Notes under the pieces: model-generated
Told to the model about the DNA's origin: nothing
Seen by the model: only the letters and a program-made list of their open reading frames with translations
Database searches by the model: none
Program-made: the position numbers and the translations under genes
In this document: in pieces, positions 1 through 5,209 of the stretch
How the letters are laid out: every line of letters begins with the position of its first letter
Position numbering within the stretch: position 1 is the stretch's first letter
Source of the DNA: Candidatus Hydrogenedens sp.
Lineage (GTDB): Bacteria > Hydrogenedentota > Hydrogenedentia > Hydrogenedentales > Hydrogenedentaceae
Length of the DNA: 10,000 nt
Direction of reading: 5' to 3'
NCBI GenBank assembly: GCA_020216745.1
Contig: JAIWNQ010000186.1
Coordinates: 1-10,000, forward strand

Positions 1-212
1 AGTACCGAACCCTCCTCTGCGTAATATGCTCCTAATATATGATTGATTAACGTCGTTTTACCAGCTCCGTTCTCCCCAACCAAACCAAATACTCGACCAC
101 GACGCACTTCTATGGATACATTTTTTAAGGCTATCTTTTTGCCAAATGTTTTATTTAATTTTTCTGTTTTAACAATTATTGAATCATTAATCGCTTCTGA
201 TGATTTAATCAT
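1..212 (-). CDS. ABC transporter ATP-binding protein, N-terminal part (runs off left edge)
   Basis: Only the first 70 codons are inside the window. They read as a standard ABC ATPase N-terminus: a beta-strand start (SIIVKTEKLNKTFG), the ALKNVS segment, then a complete Walker A motif GENGAGKTT at residues 46-54, followed by LINHILG. The signature motif and Walker B would lie beyond the edge, so the substrate cannot be told. The start is the ATG at 210-212. A clear Shine-Dalgarno (AAGGAGA) sits just upstream, inside the end of the regulator gene. The ATG overlaps the regulator's stop by 8 bases (ATGATTAA), which suggests translational coupling. YtrA-type GntR regulators are commonly paired with ABC exporters such as the B. 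subtilis ytr system, so an exporter answering cell-envelope or antibiotic stress is a reasonable inference but is not shown here. Confidence 0.9.
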   Translation of the reverse strand, partial: MIKSSEAINDSIIVKTEKLNKTFGKKIALKNVSIEVRRGRVFGLVGENGAGKTTLINHILGAYYAEEGSV

Positions 213-609
213 TGTCTTTCTCCTTATCTATATTAAGTTTTATTTCTTCACTTCGTTTTTGAATAAGTTCTATCAATTGGGGTAAAGAAAAATTAAGATG
301 TTTTGCTGAAACTAATAATGAATCAATATGCTCATAGAGGATTCGACATCGTTCTTCTTCTGAAAACAATACCCTTAGAGGGGCAACATACGTTCCAGCA
401 CCCTGACGTGTATATATCAACCCTTGATTTTCTAATTCCCGATATGCCTTTGCAACTGTGTTTGGATTGATAAGCAATTGTTGAGCTAATATACGGACAG
501 GAGGTAATTCATCATCCGCTTTTAAAGAGCCTGTCGCAATGAGATATTTGAACTGCCGAACAATCTGGATGTATATCGGTGTTCCATCATGAGTATTAAT
601 TCGAATCAT
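205..609 (-). CDS. GntR-family transcriptional regulator, YtrA subfamily
   Basis: This 134-residue protein fits the short YtrA class of GntR regulators: an N-terminal winged helix-turn-helix and only a small helical C-terminal segment, with no large ligand-binding domain. The start (GTPIYIQIVRQFKYLI) and the DNA-binding core at about residues 34-75 (ELPPVRILAQQL, then NPNTVAKAYRELENQGLI and the wing RQGAGTYV) are typical. The C-terminal ~55 residues look helical and probably mediate dimerisation. The ATG at 607-609 has AAGGA ten bases upstream. The gene overlaps the ABC ATPase gene that follows, so the two form one operon. A perfect inverted repeat over its own promoter is the probable operator, so it most likely represses the pair until an inducer appears. 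The family call is firm; the signal it senses is unknown. Confidence 0.93.
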   Translation of the reverse strand: MIRINTHDGTPIYIQIVRQFKYLIATGSLKADDELPPVRILAQQLLINPNTVAKAYRELENQGLIYTRQGAGTYVAPLRVLFSEEERCRILYEHIDSLLVSAKHLNFSLPQLIELIQKRSEEIKLNIDKEKDND

Positions 610-629
610 ATTTTTAATCCTTATGTATT

Positions 630-653
630 ATTGTATTATTATTATAATACAAT
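630..653. promoter_or_regulatory. Probable operator: 10-bp perfect inverted repeat over the regulator promoter
   Basis: ATTGTATTAT at 630-639 is answered by its exact complement ATAATACAAT at 644-653, with a 4-base spacer. The repeat lies directly over the -10 box of the regulator/ABC promoter. GntR-family proteins bind as dimers to such palindromes, so this is the natural site for autorepression by the adjacent YtrA-type regulator. The inverted repeat is seen directly; binding is inferred. Confidence 0.65.
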
Positions 654-669
654 TATAGTCTTTTGTCAA
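641..669 (-). promoter_or_regulatory. Consensus sigma70 promoter of the regulator/ABC operon
   Basis: On the - strand, TTGACA (664-669) is followed after exactly 17 bases by TATAAT (641-646), a full match to both hexamers. Transcription should start near 634 and give a leader of about 25 bases before the regulator ATG. A promoter this strong fits one that is normally held off by a repressor. Confidence 0.8.
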
Positions 670-829
670 GAGGATTTTAATTTTTTTATATTTTCATAAT
701 TTATTGATAACAATTGACTTATGAGGCAATTATTGTCAAATTGATTTGATTTGATTTAATTTTGGATGAATTTTATCATCAAAAATCTGCTTTTTTATGG
801 TACCCTACCCAAATCAAAATTTAAAGATA

Positions 830-939
830 TTTTAGTTAAATTTCTCTCATTTTTTATAAGCGTTAATTTCTATTTTAATTTTTACAGACAGTTAAGGAAT
901 GAGCCCTTTTAATTTCAAATCCTGTGTTAACCATTCTGC
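830..939. repeat. Direct repeat copy A: 3' tail of the SGNH gene plus downstream sequence
   Basis: This stretch matches 2081-2189 in the same orientation. The coding part is nearly identical: 47 of 48 positions match between 892-939 and 2142-2189. The non-coding part is more diverged. The match stops abruptly at 939/2189. Further out, a second block (about 644-675 against 2039-2070) carries the copied promoter. Together they show that the SGNH gene end and its downstream region were duplicated. Confidence 0.85.
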
Positions 940-1944
940 CATTATCTGGTTGGTTTTAGGAGTAGGATGGCCGTCAATTCCTAAATATTCATTTTTCTCA
1001 ATTAATGAGTTAATAATTTTACTTTTATCTTCATCGACAGAGAAATCAATAACGATAAATTTATCTAAATCTGAGAGATAATTCCTTAATAAAGGGATAG
1101 CATTTGAACTTCCCGGATTGAATAAAAAGACAAAATGCAATTCTGGAAAATAAGTGGAGAGGATATCTTTTGTCTTTTCCAATATTTTTACAAACAGAAT
1201 AATATCTTCATCCTTATATTCCAATTTCATATCATGTTGTGATATAAAAAATATTTTTTTCATCAATACTGATGAGTTAATCAGCCTGCTAAGTAGATAT
1301 TGCATCGGGTATACTTCCATAAAGAGTCCTTTATACGAAAGTTCATCCTTTTCAAGTACAACACAAGGTAAGCGTCTTCCCCAACTACCTATTAAATTAA
1401 ACTTTCCTGATACTCTATCCAAATGGTGTGGAATAAAAAGGTAGACAAGAAAGCATGGTAGAGATTCGACCTCAGTAAAAAAGTCAGGCTCTGATACTTT
1501 TAGATACATTTGTTGAGGGGAACCTGAGGGCATTCCGTAATTATAGACTTTTATTGTAGGATTAAGTTTTGCAAAGTATGAAGGAAAGGTTTCATCATCA
1601 TTTACACCAACCCCAAAAGTATAAGAACATGGGAAAAAGAGAGCAAGTTTTGTTTTTTGACTATTCTCCTCCTGAGGGGTAATTCTTCGTCCTTTTTCAT
1701 CTATTGTATAATGATATATTACTTGTTTTTCTCCTTTCTGTATTTTGCAATAGCCATTTACATCAGGTCTTAATTTTCTTCCAAGCTTTGAATCTGGTAT
1801 TAAGATAGATGGTTCTTCATGGATAGTTATCTTTTCATGTTCGAAAAGAAATAATCTACAAATAAGTTCTGCGGTTAAAAAAATACATGCTAATAGGAAG
1901 CACCCAAATAAAAAAGCGAGAATATTAGATAAATATTTTTTCAT
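892..1944 (-). CDS. Membrane-anchored SGNH-hydrolase-like protein
   Basis: The protein has 350 residues. Residues 5-34 form a long hydrophobic segment, probably a single membrane anchor, with the rest outside the cytoplasm. The body has the SGNH/GDSL layout. The block I region is FFPCSYTFGVGVNDDETFP at about 103-121, with Ser107 as the likely nucleophile. Block II is YNYGMPSGSPQQMYL at 134-148. The C-terminal block V is DGHPTPKTNQIMAEWL at 324-339, with Asp324 and His326 completing the triad. The usual Gly-Asp before the Ser is replaced by Pro-Cys, so activity is not certain. Relatives act as esterases or O-acetyl transferases/esterases on envelope polysaccharides; the substrate here is unknown. 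The ATG at 1942-1944 has only a weak Shine-Dalgarno. A lipobox reading (LLAC, residues 17-20) is unlikely because hydrophobic residues continue past the Cys. A broken paralogue lies just upstream. Confidence 0.75.
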   Translation of the reverse strand: MKKYLSNILAFLFGCFLLACIFLTAELICRLFLFEHEKITIHEEPSILIPDSKLGRKLRPDVNGYCKIQKGEKQVIYHYTIDEKGRRITPQEENSQKTKLALFFPCSYTFGVGVNDDETFPSYFAKLNPTIKVYNYGMPSGSPQQMYLKVSEPDFFTEVESLPCFLVYLFIPHHLDRVSGKFNLIGSWGRRLPCVVLEKDELSYKGLFMEVYPMQYLLSRLINSSVLMKKIFFISQHDMKLEYKDEDIILFVKILEKTKDILSTYFPELHFVFLFNPGSSNAIPLLRNYLSDLDKFIVIDFSVDEDKSKIINSLIEKNEYLGIDGHPTPKTNQIMAEWLTQDLKLKGLIP

Positions 1945-2035
1945 TTTTATTAAGTCTTTTCATGATTAATAATGGGTTTACATATTATTAAACAGAAATA
2001 TTTAGTAATCGCAAATGTATTAAATAGAGGTGGGA

Positions 2036-2064
2036 TTTATAATACAATTACAGCATTTTGTCAA
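2036..2064 (-). promoter_or_regulatory. Probable promoter of the SGNH gene, a copy of the regulator promoter
   Basis: On the - strand, TTGACA (2059-2064) is separated by 17 bases from TATAAA (2036-2041). The surrounding blocks CTCTTGACAAAA and AATTGTATTATAA are identical to those of the promoter at 641-669, but only one half of the operator palindrome is kept here. It lies about 90 bases upstream of the SGNH start codon. Confidence 0.6.
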
Positions 2065-2080
2065 GAGGCGTTTTAAAATT

Positions 2081-2189
2081 TTTTAGTTAAATTTCACTTA
2101 TTTTTTATAAGTGTTAATTATCATTTAAACGCTGAAGACAGTTAAGGAATGAGCCCTTTTAATTTCCAATCCTGTGTTAACCATTCTGC
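2081..2189. repeat. Direct repeat copy B: duplicated SGNH 3' tail plus downstream sequence
   Basis: This is the partner of 830-939. It keeps the last 15 codons and stop of the SGNH reading frame, with one change (Leu to Trp), followed by a diverged copy of the non-coding sequence after the stop. The repeat ends at 2189, exactly where the remnant's N-terminal part begins. Confidence 0.85.
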
Positions 2190-2287
2190 GAGATAAGTAT
2201 AAATAATAGATTAAGGATACATAGTAAGAATATACATCCAAGGAAAAAAGCAAGGAGATTAGATATGTACTTATTTTTTATTTTCAT
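2142..2287 (-). pseudogene. Collapsed paralogue of the SGNH-hydrolase-like gene
   Basis: From the ATG at 2285-2287 the frame reads MKIKNKYISNLLAF and then a hydrophobic helix with LGC and LLCIL. This aligns with MKKYLSNILAF, FGC and LLACIF at the start of the intact gene at 892-1944. After about 32 codons the sequence jumps to a copy of the intact gene's last 15 codons (AEWLTQD to KGLIP, stop at 2142-2144). The join is out of frame, so the N-terminal frame stops early at 2177-2179 after 36 codons. About 300 codons covering all catalytic blocks are missing. The N-terminal part has clearly diverged from the intact copy, while the tail is almost identical. This points to an old paralogue later joined to a recent copy of the 3' end. 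A 36-residue membrane peptide might still be made but would not be an enzyme. Confidence 0.8.
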
Positions 2288-2365
2288 TTACTACATTTTC
2301 CCTATAATAATTATTATCAGTTGGAAGGATTTTACAAAATACTCATGAACAAAATAAGTAAGAAA

Positions 2366-3895
2366 TTATACCTTGAATGCCTCGTGTTCACCTTTACCCT
2401 TTATTGAGTCAAGTCGTGGCACGGAGTAGGTACCCATAAGAAGTTGGTCAAAGGTACTACGGTCTGTTACTGCTTCTCGGGCATGCTCAAGCGTAATAAG
2501 CCCCTGCTTATACATTTTGTGGATATACTGTTCAAAAATAAAGGAATGGGATACTGTTTGTTGCATCCCGACGCGGATAAGGTCTGTATCCCCTGAAAGA
2601 ACACCATCATTAATAGCTTTGATGTCATTATACATAATCTCAAGGGCAGGTATACGACCACCACCAACTTTAGGAATAAGACGCTGGCAGATAATACATC
2701 GTATACAATCCCTTAACTGCAATCGGACGAGGTCTCTTTCAGAAGGGTCAAAAAAACTGACGATTCGATTGATGACTTCGGAAGCAGTATTTGAGTGCAG
2801 GGTGCTGATAACTAAATGTCCTGTCGCAGCCGCATTAATTGCAGAGCGAATGGTATCTGGGTCTCTCATTTCACCAATAACAATGACATCTGGGTCATGT
2901 CGGAGTGCACCTGTTACCGCATCATTAAATGTTAACACGTCATCACCCATATTTCTTTGTGAAACAACGGATTTTTTATTTACATGAACATATTCAATTG
3001 GATTTTCGATTGTCAAAATGTGATATGACTTATGTGTATTTATCCAATCAATTACCGCTGCGACTGTGGTAGTCTTTCCGCTACCTGTCATCCCTGTTAC
3101 TAAGACAAGCCCATGATTTATATCTGCAATTTCCAACATTGTATTTTTGGGGATGTTCAATTCTTCAAAGGAAGGTATTCGTTCAGGTAAAAATCGGAAA
3201 GTGCAATGAGGTGCACCCATTTTATAAAAGGCAGATACACGAGCATATCCAAGTCCTGCTTGATGGTAACTAAAACTGGTCTGATTGGACTTTTCGAATT
3301 CTTCGCGGTAGCGGTCGGGGATAATTTGTCGGATTAAATCTAATATCTGTATTGCCGATAATGGTCCCATCAACTCGGAATGCTTCATATCACCATCGAC
3401 ACGAAACAGCGGACATTCCCCAGGGGATAAATGCACATCACTCGCTTTGTATTGAATCATCGCTTGAAATAGAAGTTCTGGACTAATCCGGTCAATTCGG
3501 TAACGGTCCCCGCGAACTTTCCATACCTCCGGAAGGGTAATACACTGACAGACTTTATCAATTGCTTCAAATACTTTTGGAAGGCTTGCTGGTGTCACCT
3601 CATCGCGTGTAGAAACAATGAGCCATTCTTGTTGCCGTTCTGCAGAACACACAGCCGAATTCTCTTTTACAACGCCTAAAATCCGCACAAGACACGCTTC
3701 TGGAACTCGCATCCGAAGAATCCATCTCGTAAAATCCCCCTGAAAATCATCCCGCTCTGCTTCAAACTCCATATTATTCGCTTTTGCAAGAATGAAACGT
3801 GGAATCCCTTCTTTCAAACGGATCTGTTCTTCTATAACCTTCACAATAACACGAACTGTAGGTGTCTGACCTGTTCCAATAATAAATTCTGCCAT
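2366..3895 (-). CDS. PilT-like type IV pilus / type II secretion ATPase with extra N-terminal domain
   Basis: This 509-residue hexameric-motor ATPase belongs to the PilT/GspE family and should act in the cytoplasm at the base of a pilus. Motifs in order are SDVHLS (152-157), Walker A GMTGSGKT (268-275), the Asp box TIENPIEY (295-302, with Asn where PilT has Asp), the Walker B region DPDVIVIGEMRD (334-345) and the His box TLHSN (365-369). MYKQGLITLEHA near the C-terminus is very PilT-like. Typical PilT is about 345-370 residues; here about 120 residues precede the usual N-terminal domain and I do not recognise them. The retraction motif AIRNLIRE appears as AINDGVLS (427-434). I chose the ATG at 3893-3895 because AGGGAG lies correctly upstream; a TTG five codons earlier would place that Shine-Dalgarno inside the gene. 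No other pilus genes lie nearby. The ATPase call is firm; retraction as its job is uncertain. Confidence 0.9.
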   Translation of the reverse strand: MAEFIIGTGQTPTVRVIVKVIEEQIRLKEGIPRFILAKANNMEFEAERDDFQGDFTRWILRMRVPEACLVRILGVVKENSAVCSAERQQEWLIVSTRDEVTPASLPKVFEAIDKVCQCITLPEVWKVRGDRYRIDRISPELLFQAMIQYKASDVHLSPGECPLFRVDGDMKHSELMGPLSAIQILDLIRQIIPDRYREEFEKSNQTSFSYHQAGLGYARVSAFYKMGAPHCTFRFLPERIPSFEELNIPKNTMLEIADINHGLVLVTGMTGSGKTTTVAAVIDWINTHKSYHILTIENPIEYVHVNKKSVVSQRNMGDDVLTFNDAVTGALRHDPDVIVIGEMRDPDTIRSAINAAATGHLVISTLHSNTASEVINRIVSFFDPSERDLVRLQLRDCIRCIICQRLIPKVGGGRIPALEIMYNDIKAINDGVLSGDTDLIRVGMQQTVSHSFIFEQYIHKMYKQGLITLEHAREAVTDRSTFDQLLMGTYSVPRLDSIKGKGEHEAFKV

Positions 3896-3996
3896 AGAGG
3901 TCTCCCTCAATTTAATTAAATAGGACTAAATTATTTTCATGTTATTTAATTTCATAATTATTAATTTTAAGTTTTTTTCATATTTCCTTAATAGGA

Positions 3997-4025
3997 ATAA
4001 TACATTATTAGAACAAGAATTTCAA
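3997..4025 (-). promoter_or_regulatory. Candidate promoter of the PilT-like gene
   Basis: On the - strand, TTGAAA (4020-4025) is followed after 17 bases by TATTAT (3997-4002), one mismatch in each hexamer. The leader would be about 95 bases. Chance matches are common in sequence this A+T-rich, so confidence is limited. Confidence 0.4.
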
Positions 4026-4235
4026 TTTATTATTGCAAATTCTAATATTTTATGGTATTGATGAGAAAACAGTAGATTTTTAAAACAACATTTTTTACTA
4101 CTATACTATAACTCAAATATATAAAATGTTAGGTTCCTTTTTATATTATCTTACCTATAAGTAAATTCGAATCCATAATTTTTATATTTGAAATGATATA
4201 CATAAAGATTATATAATAAATATCTTAATTTGCGA

Positions 4236-4265
4236 TTGAAACATTAAATTTATTAAGGGGATAAT
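4236..4265 (+). promoter_or_regulatory. Candidate promoter of the rpmH cluster
   Basis: TTGAAA (4236-4241) and GATAAT (4260-4265) are 18 bases apart, one mismatch in each hexamer, and would give a leader of about 60 bases before rpmH. The A+T-rich background makes chance matches likely. Confidence 0.4.
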
Positions 4266-4329
4266 ATTTTTAAGAGATATATAACAAATTTAAATTTTTA
4301 ATGAGTATCAAAAGTAAAAGGAGTCACGA

Positions 4330-4488
4330 GTGAAAAGAACGTATCAACCATCAACTACACGAAGGTTAAGAACCCATGGTTTTCGTGCTCGTATGGCAAC
4401 CCGTTGGGGTCGAGCGGTATTAAGTGCCCGTCGTAGAAAGGGTCGTAAGTATTTAACGGTATCAGACCGTGTTGAGAAAAAATATTAA
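4330..4488 (+). CDS. rpmH: 50S ribosomal protein L34
   Basis: This 52-codon gene encodes a small, very basic protein. Its start [20 protein letters not shown] and the later [20 protein letters not shown] match the L34 family closely. L34 (bL34) sits on the 23S rRNA of the large ribosomal subunit. The length is slightly above the usual 44-47 residues because of a short extra C-terminus (DRVEKKY). The start is a GTG with an excellent Shine-Dalgarno, AAAGGAG, six bases before it. The rnpA start follows 30 bases after the stop, the standard rpmH-rnpA pairing, so the two are almost certainly co-transcribed. Confidence 0.97.
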   Translation: MKRTYQPSTTRRLRTHGFRARMATRWGRAVLSARRRKGRKYLTVSDRVEKKY

Positions 4489-4518
4489 TAAACAATACCA
4501 TGGAGGGTGAAATAAATT

Positions 4519-4875
4519 GTGCCCCGTCAATTCAGCTTTTCCAAAGAATATCGACTTCGAAAGAAAAAGGATTTCGAGTATGTTTTTGAGAAGGGAAAGC
4601 GATTTTCGGGGAAAGGTTTGGTTTGCTACTGGTTTTCCGATGAAGTGTCGGGCAACAAACTGGGAATTGTAGTTTCAAAGAAGGTAGGACAGTCGGTGGA
4701 AAGAAACAGAATTAAAAGATATATTCGTGAGTATTACCGACTCAATCGGCCACGTTTTTTGAAAAGTGGAACCTTGATTGTAGTTGCCCGCCCTGAAGTT
4801 TCGAACTGGGACCATCAACAGATTGATGCAGAGCTGGAACAACTCCTTAAAACGGCGGAGATTCTCGATGGCTAA
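4519..4875 (+). CDS. rnpA: Ribonuclease P protein component
   Basis: This 118-residue basic protein is the usual size for RnpA, the protein partner of the RNase P RNA that trims 5' leaders from pre-tRNAs. The family signature is plain: [22 protein letters not shown] near the N-terminus, the strand [10 protein letters not shown], and the RNR motif [13 protein letters not shown] at about residues 62-74, which contacts the catalytic RNA and substrate. The start is a GTG at 4519-4521 preceded by GGAGGGTGA. rpmH uses GTG as well, perhaps to tune output of a highly expressed message. The end overlaps the yidD start by 8 bases (ATGGCTAA), which suggests translational coupling. It is therefore the second gene of the rpmH operon. 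Confidence 0.96.
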   Translation: MPRQFSFSKEYRLRKKKDFEYVFEKGKRFSGKGLVCYWFSDEVSGNKLGIVVSKKVGQSVERNRIKRYIREYYRLNRPRFLKSGTLIVVARPEVSNWDHQQIDAELEQLLKTAEILDG

Positions 4876-5128
4876 AGTTGCAATTTTATTAATTAAAGCT
4901 TATCAGAAGGGGTTATCTCCTTTATTAGGGCAACACTGTCGGTTTTACCCGAGTTGCTCAAATTATGCCATCGAATCTTTCCAGCGATATGGATTTATCA
5001 GAGGAATAATATTAACTATCTGGCGGATTTTAAGATGTCAACCTTTTTGCAAAGGTGGTTATGACCCTGTTCCTCTGGAATTCCTTAGCTGTAAGAAGCA
5101 TCACTCCTATAAAAGTCCCCTTTCATAA
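4868..5128 (+). CDS. yidD: Membrane protein insertion efficiency factor YidD
   Basis: This 86-residue protein carries the YidD signature: [13 protein letters not shown], then [11 protein letters not shown] with its two conserved cysteines, then the hydrophobic segment [24 protein letters not shown]. YidD proteins lie on the inner face of the cytoplasmic membrane by an amphipathic helix and help YidC insert membrane proteins. The true start is the ATG at 4868-4870: GGAG lies seven bases before it, it overlaps the rnpA stop, and the family begins exactly there. The open frame extends about 28 codons further upstream, but that part lies inside rnpA and has no family similarity. The gene sits between rnpA and yidC, its conserved place. 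Confidence 0.94.
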   Translation: MAKVAILLIKAYQKGLSPLLGQHCRFYPSCSNYAIESFQRYGFIRGIILTIWRILRCQPFCKGGYDPVPLEFLSCKKHHSYKSPLS

Positions 5129-5209
5129 TATTTTCACTTCATATCGGATTGTAGTAGCAGTACCCTCCAATGAGTTAATACCGTATATTATGTAATGGAG
5201 TTTTAGAAC

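Larger units (their letters stand above)
3896..4329. other. A+T-rich intergenic region between divergent pilT-like gene and rpmH
   Basis: The 434 bases separate two divergent transcription units and are strikingly A+T-rich, with many short A and T runs and stop codons in all frames. I see no gene, no RNA gene, no clear hairpin terminator and no convincing DnaA box (TTATNCACA) on either strand. It holds candidate promoters for both flanking units. The position next to rpmH is where some bacteria keep oriC or dnaA, but nothing in the bases supports an origin here. Confidence 0.6.

Noticed and set aside
741..757. Short tandem repeat of TTGAT, about 3.4 units
   Set aside because: It is too short to mean much in sequence this A+T-rich, and no motif or gene is attached to it.
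2095..2113. Hairpin CACTTAT / ATAAGTG after the SGNH remnant as a terminator
   Set aside because: The 7-bp stem is A+T-rich, no U run follows on either strand, and the repeat copy at 830-939 does not preserve the pairing.
2304..2317. Perfect 14-base palindrome ATAATAATTATTAT upstream of the remnant
   Set aside because: It is made only of A and T, where such palindromes arise often by chance, and it has no partner site in the window.
2517..2987. A 156-codon open frame on the + strand opposite the PilT-like gene
   Set aside because: It is antisense to the conserved ATPase core (Walker A to His box region), has no recognisable motif and no good Shine-Dalgarno. It is a shadow of the strong coding sequence on the other strand.
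3896..3910. A TTG start five codons upstream for the PilT-like protein
   Set aside because: The AGGGAG Shine-Dalgarno lies within these codons at the right distance from the ATG at 3893-3895, so the ATG is the better start.
4784..4867. An N-terminal extension of YidD reading through the end of rnpA
   Set aside because: The codons lie inside rnpA in another frame, have no YidD similarity, and a good ribosome binding site serves the ATG at 4868.
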